This document shows positions 24,093 to 35,220 of a stretch of 64,000 nucleotides of DNA, piece after piece. The stretch is from Tragulus kanchil (lineage: Eukaryota; Chordata; Mammalia; Artiodactyla; Tragulidae), in the NCBI GenBank assembly GCA_022376925.1, contig JAIOJX010000026.1, positions 257,359,330-257,423,329 on the forward strand. Reading direction: 5' to 3'. Numbering within the stretch: the first letter of the stretch is position 1; every line of letters begins with the position of its first letter. The notes beneath the pieces are model-generated. The model had not been told where the DNA came from and searched no databases. It saw only the letters and a list, made by a program, of their open reading frames with translations. Made by a program: the position numbers and the translations under genes.

Positions 24093-24720
24093 AGGATTTA
24101 GGGCTTAGACAGTGTATCAGATAGCGTGAGTTAAAAATTCCACATACTTACTTTGTGGCCTATGACTAAAACCTGACTTGTGTCTCAGTTTTCTAATATT
24201 TGTAAAATAAGAATAAGAGACTCAAGAGACTGTTATGAGGCTTAAATGAATTGATATTTGTAAATGACTCAGAATGCTGCCTACTATGCAAAATAAGCAT
24301 AAGTATAATTTTTTATAATATTTGTCTGAAAATAATACTTGTATATGGATAAAATGCTTAAACAATCAAAAAGATACATATTATAAAGTAACTGTCTCAT
24401 CTCTGACTGTATTCCAGCTCCCAGAGGCAACTGACATTTCCATACCCCCACGTATCTACACTTCTAAGAGTGGAATAGCTCTTTACACAATACACTTCTA
24501 TTTACATAGATCTGGAACGTTTCTCTTTAGGCTTACTTTCTGGTGTATCTGTGAGTTAATATTGACATGACAACTTAGTCACTCAATTTTCTAACTCAGT
24601 ATATTCTCAATATGTGGGAAATCTATTGACTTCCATATCCTAATATTTGTGACATGTCCCAATATCCTACTTTATTTTTATGTTTGGATAGCACTTTATT
24701 TCCAATATAATTCTATTCAG

Positions 24721-25177
24721 ATGTCTTAGCCTACAAAGATCCATATGGTTAAAGTTATGGTTTTTCCAGTAGTCATGAATGGATGTGAGAACTGGACGTT
24801 AAAAAAAGCTGAGTACTGAAGAACTGATGCCTTCAAACTGTGGTGGTGGACGAGACTCTTGGACAGCAAGGAGATCAAACCAGTCAATTCTAACAGTAAT
24901 AAACCCTGAATATTCACTGATATGACTGATGCTAAAGTTGAAGCTCCAATACTTTGGACATCTGATGCAAAGAGCCAACTCACTGGAAAAGATAGAGATG
25001 CTGGGAAGATTGAAGGCAGGAGGAGAAGGGAACAACAGAGGACAAGATGGTTGGATGGCCTCACTCAATGGACATGAGTTTGAGCAAACTCCAGGAGATG
25101 GCAAAGGACATGGATGTCTGGTGTGTTACAATCCATGGTGTCACAAAGAGTAGGACATGGCTGAGCAACTGAACAAC
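24721..25177 (+). mobile_element. BovB LINE 3' fragment, copy 2
   Basis: Identical copy of 23636-24092 carried by duplication 9, not an independent insertion. Confidence 0.94.
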
Positions 25178-25339
25178 AGTAACAAAAGTTTTCTAATCAT
25201 CCTCACCTTATCCTGTGGCTGTTTGGAATGATGATCTCCAAAGTGGACAAATCATGCAATTAGGATATGGAAAAACATCAGACATTAAAATGGTAGAAAT
25301 TTTTTTAACTCATTTTTAAGATAATTTTTTAATTTAATT

Positions 25340-25648
25340 ATTTTTGGCTATTCCAGGTCTTCTTGGATGCATGAGTTTTTCTCTGTCTGTGGAGAGTGTG
25401 GGGGGGTACTCAATAGATGCAGTATAAGGGCATCTCATTGTGGTGGTTTTTCTTGTTGCAGAGCATGGGCTCCTTGGCATGCAGGCTTCAGTAGTTGTGG
25501 CACATTGTCTCAGTAGTTGCAGCTTCTGGTCTCTAGATCAAAGGCTCAGTAGTTTGGTACGTGGGCTTAGTTGCTTCGTGGGGTTGAACCCACATCTCCT
25601 GCACTGGCAGGCAGATTCTTTACTACTGAGACACCAGGGAAGCCCCTG
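25340..25648 (-). mobile_element. CHR-type SINE
   Basis: The minus-strand head is near 25645 ('ggggcttccctggtgtctca'). It is followed by the tRNA-like part, whose complement holds 'gttgaacccacatctcctgc', then the body ('gtagttgcagcttctggtct' complement) and a degenerate tail near 25340. Confidence 0.85.
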
Positions 25649-26188
25649 TAACAAGAGTTTTTTAATATAAGAAACAGAAAGAATTTATTATCTTCTAGAT
25701 ATCAACATTGGACCAAAGGATAGAGGCTTTTTGCTATGCATTACAACCTGAGGAAAGAAAGACAGTCTATGATATTGTTGAAAGAGATGGACTTACACTT
25801 GTTTGCCTTCAACATATTGTAATAAATTGCAGTTTTTATACTGTAAGACAAAAAGAGTAGGGTTTATTTTCATAAAAGTGATCTATTTAAAAAGTAGAAA
25901 CTTTAAATCAATCTTGAATGACATGAAGAATGCCATGAAAATCTTTACTGGTTATCTTACAAGAAAGTTCTTAGAAGAGCTGTTTTTATTTTATAAAGAC
26001 GTAAGTTTTTAATGATGACAAATGACTCCAGCATTATGATACCTAGCTGTTTTATTTCTCAAAAAAACCCTCATTATATCTCTTTATATAAAAATGTTTT
26101 TATATCAATAGTTGAGAAACTTCATTTTGAAAGAAACAATATAGTAAAGAAAAATTATCAAAATAGATATTTAGAGATGATTTGTCAG
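25649..26188. other. Unique AT-rich non-coding stretch
   Basis: No gene or confident repeat is seen. The part from 25878 onward recurs at 26988 onward. Confidence 0.5.
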
Positions 26189-26478
26189 GAATTTTTTTTT
26201 TTTTTTTTTTTAATTTCTTGCCTCTTTTAATTGTTTTTTTTTATCTGTTTATTTTCATGTATCTTTATCCTTTGGCCTGTGTGGGTGTCCTATTGTTGTG
26301 GTCTTCTTTTTTGCAGTGTACTGGCTCTGGATGCATGCATTCCAGAGCACTGGTTCATAATTTGACATACCAGTCCAGCCACTCCACAGCACGTGGGATC
26401 TTCCCAGGCCAGGGTTCGAACCAGTGCCCCCTGCACTGCAAGGCATACTCTTTACCCACTGAACCACAAGGGAAGCCC
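26189..26478 (-). mobile_element. CHR-type SINE, copy 1
   Basis: Minus-strand head at 26478 ('ggggcttcccttgtggttca'), B-box region near 26405-26420 (complement of 'agggttcgaaccagtgcc'), body, and poly-A tail seen as the T-run at 26191-26212. Frames read from it on either strand ('GIFPGQGSNQCPLHC' and similar) are SINE translations found all over ruminant genomes. Confidence 0.92.
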
Positions 26479-27296
26479 CAGTCTGGATTTCTGTGATCAA
26501 GGTGATTGAAAAAGAAAAAAATATCTTTCTTTTTTGGAAGGAATTTTCTAACATGTTTTGAAATCTCCAAAATGAAGAATTCAAGAAATGTTGAAAATAT
26601 TCATCAAAAAACATTAAAGTGACACTCAATCCAACCAAATGCAAAAGTAATTGTCATCAGATAGATGGAAATTTACTAACAACATTCAAATGAAAGTATT
26701 TGCTTATTTTAGGGAGTGGAATTTAAATATCACTATAATGATTTCATTAATGTAGTTTCTTCATAATAACTCTGTAAGTTATTATTTGCAGCTCTGTTAA
26801 CAATTAAAATAAAGCATCAAAATAAACTGAATCTAGAGTCAGTCTTTGGAAATTGCTATACTACAGGGACTTTAACCAAGACTTCTAAAAATAAGGAATC
26901 ATATCCAATTACATATCATTTACTAAAATATTATGATTAATATCATTACTAGAAACAAAGTATATTTTGCTCAATTAATAAATAGAGTGATATTTAAAGT
27001 AAAACTTTAAATCAATCTTGAATGACATGAAGAATGCCATGAAAATCTTTACTGGTTATCTTACAAGAAAGTTCTTAGAAGAGCTGTTTTTATTTTATAA
27101 AGACGTAAGTTTTTAATGATGACAAATGACTCCAGCATTATGATACCTAGCTGTTTTATTTCTCAAAAAAACCCTCATTATATCTCTTTATATAAAAATG
27201 TTTTTATATCAATAGTTGAGAAACTTCATTTTGAAAGAAACAATATAGTAAAGAAAAATTATCAAAATAGATATTTAGAGATGATTTGTCAGGAAT

Positions 27297-27589
27297 TGTT
27301 TTTTTTTTTTTTTTTTTTTTTTAATTTCTTGCCTCTTTTAATTGTTTTTTTTTATCTGTTTATTTTCATGTATCTTTATCCTTTGGCCTGTGTGGGTGTC
27401 CTATTGTTGTGGCCTCTCTTGTTGCAGAGTACTGGCTCTGGATGCATGCATTCCAGAGCACTGGTTCATAATTTGACATACCAGTCCAGCCACTCCACAG
27501 CACGTGGGATCTTCCCAGGCCAGGGTTCGAACCAGTGCCCCCTGCACTGCAAGGCATACTCTTTACCCACTGAACCACAAGGGAAGCCC
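27297..27589 (-). mobile_element. CHR-type SINE, copy 2
   Basis: Same insertion as 26189-26478, carried by duplication 10. This copy matches the usual SINE body better at 27411-27430 ('gcctctcttgttgcagagta'). Confidence 0.92.
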
Positions 27590-27765
27590 CAGTCTGGATT
27601 TCTGTGATCAAGGTGATTGAAAAAGAAAAAAATATCTTTCTTTTTTGGAAGGAATTTTCTAACATGTTTTGAAATCTCCAAAATGAAGAATTCAAGAAAT
27701 GTTGAAAATATTCATCAAAAAACATTAAAGTGACACTCAATCCAACCAAATGCAAAAGTAATTGT

Positions 27766-29972
27766 CATCAGATAGATGGAAATTTACTAACAACATTCAA
27801 ATGAAAGTATTTGCTTATTTTAGGGAGTGGAATTTAAATATCACTATAATGATTTCATTAATGTAGTTTCTTCATAATAACTCTGTAAGTTATTATTTGC
27901 AGCTCTGTTAACAATTAAAATAAAGCATCAAAATAAACTGAATCTAGAGTCAGTCTTTGGAAATTGCTATACTACAGGGACTTTAACCAAGACTTCTAAA
28001 AATAAGGAATCATATCCAATTACATATCATTTACTAAAATATTATGATTAATATCATTACTAGAAACAAAGTATATTTTGCTCAATTAATAAATAGAGTG
28101 TATATTTTACTTCTTCTCATCCTTCTTAATATTCTCTTATCATTCTCTTATTATGTGTATTTTAAAATACATATATTTAATATAGTAGAAGATACATTAT
28201 TTACACATAAATACATATATCTTAAGGATGCTTCCTCAAATACTTTACTGATAGAATTCGGAAAAGAAAAATTTTAGCTGGGCATTAAGGCACCACCCAG
28301 TGTGATACTTCCATAATGGGACTCCAGAAGTTCAAAGTACGAACATCTCTTTCCAAGCAACTAACTTACTGTCAGAAAACTCACTTGCTTAGAGAAGAAT
28401 ATAGCTCATCTAGATTAATAGATTAGCTAAAGTAGATTAGCTTCTGTGCATTTGACCACAAGCTCAGATGCTGAAGAAATAAGAGAGAAAAGAAAGCAGA
28501 TTTTCTTACAGTTTTAGTTTGATAATTTATTTATTTGACATTTGTTTAATTTCTGAATATTTGGCCACTGAGTGGCAGAGAATATTTTATATCAGAAAAC
28601 AGAGAAAATCATATATTTAAAACATATATATTCTTTAAATGTCTGAGATTAAAAGATAAAACTTTATGCCAAAATAAAATTTTATATATATCAAATTCTG
28701 AAGGATGATGAAAATAATATATCTACTTTGTTCACTGGGGTAGTTCAGAGGCTGTATTAAACATTCCATGGCATTTCAAGATCACTTAATAAGAAAATAC
28801 TACATTAATTAAGATTTCATTTTCCTAATAGATGTGAACATGCAATGAAAGAATTCCATAGACATCATCAGATAGATGGAAATTTACTAACAACATTCAA
28901 ATGAAAGTATTTGCTTATTTTAGGGAGTGGAATTTAAATATCACTATAATGATTTCATTAATGTAGTTTCTTCATAATAACTCTGTAAGTTATTATTTGC
29001 AGCTCTGTTAACAATTAAAATAAAGCATCAAAATAAACTGAATCTAGAGTCAGTCTTTGGAAATTGCTATACTACAGGGACTTTAACCAAGACTTCTAAA
29101 AATAAGGAATCATATCCAATTACATATCATTTACTAAAATATTATGATTAATATCATTACTAGAAACAAAGTATATTTTGCTCAATTAATAAATAGAGTG
29201 TATATTTTACTTCTTCTCATCCTTCTTAATATTCTCTTATCATTCTCTTATTATGTGTATTTTAAAATACATATATTTAATATAGTAGAAGATACATTAT
29301 TTACACATAAATACATATATCTTAAGGATGCTTCCTCAAATACTTTACTGATAGAATTCGGAAAAAGAAAAATTTTAGCTGGGCATTAAGGCACCACCCA
29401 GTGTGATACTTCCATAATGGGACTCCAGAAGTTCAAAGTACGAACATCTCTTTCCAAGCAACTAACTTACTGTCAGAAAACTCACTTGCTTAGAGAAGAA
29501 TATAGCTCATCTAGATTAATAGATTAGCTAAAGTAGATTAGCTTCTGTGCATTTGACCACAAGCTCAGATGCTGAAGAAATAAGAGAGAAAAGAAAGCAG
29601 ATTTTCTTACAGTTTTAGTTTGATAATTTATTTATTTGACATTTGTTTAATTTCTGAATATTTGGCCACTGAGTGGCAGAGAATATTTTATATCAGAAAA
29701 CAGAGAAAATCATATATTTAAAACATATATATTCTTTAAATGTCTGAGATTAAAAGATAAAACTTTATGCCAAAATAAAATTTTATATATATAAAATTCT
29801 GAAGGATGATGAAAATAATATATCTACTTTGTTCACTGGGGTAGTTCAGAGGCTGTATTAAACATTCCATGGCATTTCAAGATCACTTAATAAGAAAATA
29901 CTACATTAATTAAGATTTCATTTTCCTAATAGATGTGAACATGCAATGAAAGAATTCCATAGACATCATCAG
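27766..29972 (+). repeat. Direct duplication 11 (period 1100)
   Basis: Bases 27766-28866 repeat at 28866-29972 with offset 1100. The junction shares 'catcatcaga'. One A-run differs by one base (28262 versus 29363) and one substitution lies near 28690 versus 29790. It overlaps duplication 10, so 27766-28100 is in both units. Confidence 0.95.
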
Positions 29973-30404
29973 AAAAGAGACATTTTTCTCTATATTTTAT
30001 AAATACAGAGAGTGAAATTCTCAAAATGTAACTTTCGAGCAGTAGCACGTTAGATTCTACACATCATTTATGTTAAAATAGGGTAATTTAGAGTACCAAG
30101 TTTGAGAAAGTAAGAATTCCTTAGTAACAAAGTTCCAAATCAGGCCTATTGTAATACAGTTGTTACCTCAAATATTTATGTTATTTTTATTTCTGTTAGT
30201 TCACTTTTAAAATGAACTTATGTGCAGCTCAACTTTTGAGGAGTCTCTTAAATTTCCCAACAGGAAAGATGTATTCCAGTCCTCTCCCTACATTGTCAGA
30301 ATTGGGTTCAGAATTCAAGCTCTCTCCTTACAGTAGATCCAACAGAGAGAAGGGTTCAGGGCTGAGATGCAGGTAGATGTTCCCTTATTTTCACTCTGCC
30401 AGCT
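29973..30404. other. Unique non-coding stretch
   Basis: No gene or confident repeat is visible. Confidence 0.5.
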
Positions 30405-30500
30405 GTGAAGTCGGGCTAATACCTATTCCATGGGGGTATCTGGAGGATTAAAAAATAGATTTTTATAAAGCTATTTGGAGATCCTTGGATAAAAGGGGCT
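30405..30500 (+). mobile_element. Possible MIR-family fragment
   Basis: 'gaagtcgggctaatacctat', 'gtatctggaggattaaa' and 'ctatttggagatccttgga' resemble the 3' part of MIR-class SINEs in order, but divergence is high. Confidence 0.4.
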
Positions 30501-31074
30501 GCTGAGACACAGCATTCTTATCACCCCAGTTGCCACGGAGCCTGTGATTTCCCATGGCATGTTGCATCAACCTGAGAAAAAGTAAGGCTGAGCTGTGGAA
30601 AATAGGAACATTGGCAACTGTAAGGGACAGATAGCACTAGCCCACGTGAACCTTCTGGGATGCTAGAAGATAGTCAGGATTGTAATTAATGGATGGGGAC
30701 ATTGATTCTCTTTCTGGGATAACTGTGGCATTGCAAATCAGTGAAATTACACAGTTTGTATTCTGTAATTTTGTTTGACTAAAAAATTAACTAATAAAAT
30801 AGCCTCTAAGAAAATTCAAAGGAAGCATAACATCAAAATGTATAAGGTGAACAGCTCAGCAATGAACTTAAAAGGTATCCTGCAGTTAACTATTTCATTT
30901 ATAGGCCAGGAAATTCTACCAACCAAGTTAAGTAAGTGTTCTTTATAAAGATCTGACTGGGGTTTGCCTATGCATAAAGATGTTGAACCATGCATTGCCA
31001 GAGGGAGGAAAGTCTTTAACTTAGGCTGTGCATTGTTTTAAGTGTAAAAATATATGTTGTATTTTGAACTCCAA

Positions 31075-33272
31075 TTCAAATGAGCCATATTTTGGCCTTT
31101 AAAAAGCTATTAATTTCAACTGACTCATTTTAGAAATATCACCTCTGAAACCATACATTTCTTTTCCCTGAGAAGAACTAATTAGGTATTCCATACTACT
31201 ATTATATGACATAATGACATTAATTTATTATCTGTGTGTGGGCAGGGAGGTAAGGCAATAGAAGGAATAATCCTTCTTTCCTTTTCTCTGATGGTGCTAG
31301 AAATCACTGAAAGTAAAATGCAGAGACTAAAAATATGGGGGTAGAGAGGGAAAAATCAATAAATATCTAAATTATTTAAAGAAAAGCTACTACCAAGTGT
31401 CTTACTGTCATGCATCATACCCTGGATCTGAAAGCAGACAGGTGAATTGTCTCCAGCCTGCATTGGTTTGGACACTCTTTCCAGCATGCTCATTAGCAGC
31501 TCCAAGTCTAGGCTCCCTGTTAGTAGAAAGGCAGGGATCACAGCAGGGAAGTTATATCTCAGGCTTCTCACATTCCTTCTCTATCTTAGCAAAGCTTTAC
31601 AAAGCCTTTTCTGGCAGCTCATTAGTAGGTGCACTGATGCATAAGAGACAGTCATTAGAAGTGTTTTTCAACATTGGCTTTTGATCAGGTGACTAGTAGC
31701 ATCGTGGAGACATTTACTTACATTGTTTTCCATAAGAGATTCTGTTGCTATATTGAGAATGACATACATAAAAATGTTGAAAACTAGCTTGACCTTTCTA
31801 CAGCAAAAAGGGACAAGAAAAAGAAACTCCATTAGTTCCCTGAATGTTGCCTTTATACTGTCAACTATGACGTAAGAGATGCGTGGACTGCTCGCTCAAC
31901 AACTGCTCTCTTTTAGCTTTAATAATCTAAGCTAAGTTCAAATTTATCATTTGATTTAGGGTTATGACAAGAGGAACACTAGTGCGAGCAAATAAAAATG
32001 AAATATCATAAGCTTTATATAGTCCCTTCTAATGCTAGGCATTTGTTTTTTCACCATAATGCCTGACTTTCCAAATAAGGGCAAAATCCATTGTTCACAG
32101 CCTAATAAAGCATTGTAAAAAGTTAGCAGACAAAATTCAAATGGTTGATTAAACTCTAAAGAGAACTTCCATTGCCTGACTTTCCAAATCAAAGAGCCAT
32201 TTTGTTAACTAATTCAACTGACTCATTTTAGAAATATCACCTCTGAAACCATACATTTCTTTTCCCTGAGAAGAACTAATTAGGTATTCCATACTACTAT
32301 TATATGACATAATGACATTAATTTATTATCTGTGTGTGGGCAGGGAGGTAAGGCAATAGAAGGAATAATCCTTCTTTCCTTTTCTCTGATGGTGCTAGAA
32401 ATCACTGAAAGTAAAATGCAGAGACTAAAAATATGGGGGTAGAGAGGGAAAAATCAATAAATATCTAAATTATTTAAAGAAAAGCTACTACCAAGTGTCT
32501 TACTGTCATGCATCATACCCTGGATCTGAAAGCAGACAGGTGAATTGTCTCCAGCCTGCATTGGTTTGGACACTCTTTCCAGCATGCTCATTAGCAGCTC
32601 CAAGTCTAGGCTCCCTGTTAGTAGAAAGGCAGGGATCACAGCAGGGAAGTTATATCTCAGGCTTCTCACATTCCTTCTCTATCTTAGCAAAGCTTTACAA
32701 AGCCTTTTCTGGCAGCTCATTAGTAGGTGCACTGATGCATAAGAGACAGTCATTAGAAGTGTTTTTCAACATTGGCTTTTGATCAGGTGACTAGTAGCAT
32801 CGTGGAGACATTTACTTACATTGTTTTCCATAAGAGATTCTGTTGCTATATTGAGAATGACATACATAAAAATGTTGAAAACTAGCTTGACCTTTCTACA
32901 GCAAAAAGGGACAAGAAAAAGAAACTCCATTAGTTCCCTGAATGTTGCCTTTATACTGTCAACTATGACGTAAGAGATGCGTGGACTGCTCGCTCAACAA
33001 CTGCTCTCTTTTAGCTTTAATAATCTAAGCTAAGTTCAAATTTATCATTTGATTTAGGGTTATGACAAGAGGAACACTAGTGCGAGCAAATAAAAATGAA
33101 ATATCATAAGCTTTATATAGTCCCTTCTAATGCTAGGCATTTGTTTTTTCACCATAATGCCTGACTTTCCAAATAAGGGCAAAATCCATTGTTCACAGCC
33201 TAATAAAGCATTGTAAAAAGTTAGCAGACAAAATTCAAATGGTTGATTAAACTCTAAAGAGAACTTCCATTG
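31075..33272 (+). repeat. Direct duplication 12 (period 1098)
   Basis: Bases about 31080-32174 repeat at about 32175-33272 with offset 1098. The right copy's start (32180-32218) is a degraded version of 31080-31120: 'gagccatattttggcc' reads as 'gagccattttg'. The left copy stops being faithful after 'gaacttccattg' (32174). Confidence 0.94.
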
Positions 33273-35220
33273 TAAAAATCTGTTAAGTCTACAGAGTTGC
33301 ATTTTTAATAAGTAAAAGCATACGACACTGCATGTGGGAAAGCCTATGTGGTCAAGCGGACCCCTGCTGGAAAATAAGTTTGAATTTGTCAGTCTTTAAG
33401 AGTCCACTGTCTACAAAATAAAGCAGGTTATTATTGGGTAACGGGACTTTCGCTAATAAATTTTCTTTGACAATTATCTTTCACTTAGTCTGGCGATAAG
33501 TTTTATTTCATCAGTTCACAGAGTACACATTTAGTCTTGTGTCTCTTATGAGCAGAAGAAAATCATGCTAAGCACATACCCTGACATGTAACTCAAAAGG
33601 AGGGGGAAACTCTCTTTGTCAAACTTTACTGAAACAAAGTGCATCAGCTTAATCAGGTCTGTTCTTGGCAATGCAGGAACATGACATGCCAATTACATAA
33701 ACTTTCAACTAAGTGAAGACTCCTGCTGACTAATTCAGTGTTGATTGTTTTCCGCTACTTGGCTTTGACTGCTTGTTAAGACTTAAGAAAAAAAAGAGGG
33801 GATGGGAGAGGGGCTAAAAATTGTAGGAATTCTCTCCTTCCCTCAAACATTCTTATGATTGCCAGCAATTAGTTAAGCTTCTTGGCGGTAAAATGACAAG
33901 ATGGAACTTGACCAAATACAATGTGTGGAACTCACAGGCATCCGCCCTGGCTGAAAGACATTACAATGTTTGTTAACCTTACGGGTCATTCCTGATTCAC
34001 TTCTGCAGACAGAAAACAAGATTTATATAACACAGATCAATACTGCCCTAAGACTTTCGCCATTGAGGATGCTAGATTGAGGCACTTCTCTTTATCAGTT
34101 TACCATGACACTAATGTATTTTGCCTGTTCAAATTTATCATTTGATTTAGGGTTATGACAAGAGGAACACTAGTGCGAGCAAATAAAAATGAAATATCAT
34201 AAGCTTTATATAGTCCCTTCTAATGCTAGGCATTTGTTTTTTCACCATAATGCCTGACTTTCCAAATAAGGGCAAAATCCATTGTTCACAGCCTAATAAA
34301 GCATTGTAAAAAGTTAGCAGACAAAATTCAAATGGTTGATTAAACTCTAAAGAGAACTTCCATTGTAAAAATCTGTTAAGTCTACAGAGTTGCATTTTTA
34401 ATAAGTAAAAGCATACGACACTGCATGTGGGAAAGCCTATGTGGTCAAGCGGACCCCTGCTGGAAAATAAGTTTGAATTTGTCAGTCTTTAAGAGTCCAC
34501 TGTCTACAAAATAAAGCAGGTTATTATTGGGTAACGGGACTTTCGCTAATAAATTTTCTTTGACAATTATCTTTCACTTAGTCTGGCGATAAGTTTTATT
34601 TCATCAGTTCACAGAGTACACATTTAGTCTTGTGTCTCTTATGAGCAGAAGAAAATCATGCTAAGCACATACCCTGACATGTAACTCAAAAGGAGGGGAA
34701 GCTCTCTTTGTCAAACTTTACTGAAACAAAGTGCATCAGCTTAATCAGGTCTGTTCTTGGCAATGCAGGAACATGACATGCCAATTACATAAACTTTCAA
34801 CTAAGTGAAGACTCCTGCTGACTAATTCAGTGTTGATTGTTTTCCGCTACTTGGCTTTGACTGCTTGTTAAGACTTAAGAAAAAAAAGAGGGGATGGGAG
34901 AGGGGCTAAAAATTGTAGGAATTCTCTCCTTCCCTCAAACATTCTTATGATTGCCAGCAATTAGTTAAGCTTCTTGGCGGTAAAATGACAAGATGGAACT
35001 TGACCAAATACAATGTGTGGAACTCACAGGCATCCGCCCTGGCTGAAAGACATTACAATGTTTGTTAACCTTACGGGTCATTCCTGATTCACTTCTGCAG
35101 ACAGAAAACAAGATTTATATAACACAGATCAATACTGCCCTAAGACTTTCGCCATTGAGGATGCTAGATTGAGGCACTTCTCTTTATCAGTTTACCATGA
35201 CACTAATGTATTTTGCCTGT
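33034..35220 (+). repeat. Direct duplication 13 (period 1093)
   Basis: Bases 33034-34126 repeat at 34127-35220 with a clean junction 'ttgcctgttc|aaattt'. One G-run differs (33602 region 'aggagggggaaac' versus 'aggaggggaagc'). Bases 33034-33272 are also the end of duplication 12, so this stretch occurs three times (31937-32174, 33034-33272, 34127-34365). Confidence 0.95.

Larger units (their letters stand above)
23006..25179 (+). repeat. Direct duplication 9 (period 1085)
   Basis: Bases 23006-24092 repeat at 24091-25179 with offset 1085 and are identical as far as I can follow. The junction joins the BovB end '...gaacaacag' to 'gatttagggcttagac', sharing 'acag'. The unit contains a MIR, possible L1 sequence and a BovB tail, so it is not one transposable element. 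Confidence 0.95.
25878..28100 (+). repeat. Direct duplication 10 (period about 1104-1111)
   Basis: Bases 25878-26989 repeat at about 26988-28100. The right copy's start lacks about 5 bases relative to 25878-25904 ('gtgatctattt' versus 'gtgatattt'). The T-run after 'caggaatt' is longer in the right copy. A 16-base cluster of six substitutions separates the copies inside the SINE. Confidence 0.94.

Noticed and set aside
23006..25179. Segmental duplication mediated by BovB
   Set aside because: The unit does contain a BovB tail, but the neighbouring duplications with the same period have none, and only a 4-base word ('acag') is shared at the join.
27116..27607. 163-codon plus-strand frame
   Set aside because: It reads through a poly-T run (poly-Phe) and the antisense strand of a CHR SINE. 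The left copy of the same sequence breaks the frame at a T-run length difference, and there is no non-repeat protein content.
31356..31684. Overlapping frames on both strands (71, 95 and 65 codons)
   Set aside because: They arise from a GC-richer unique patch with few stop codons. The three frames overlap each other, and none has a domain or start/splice context.
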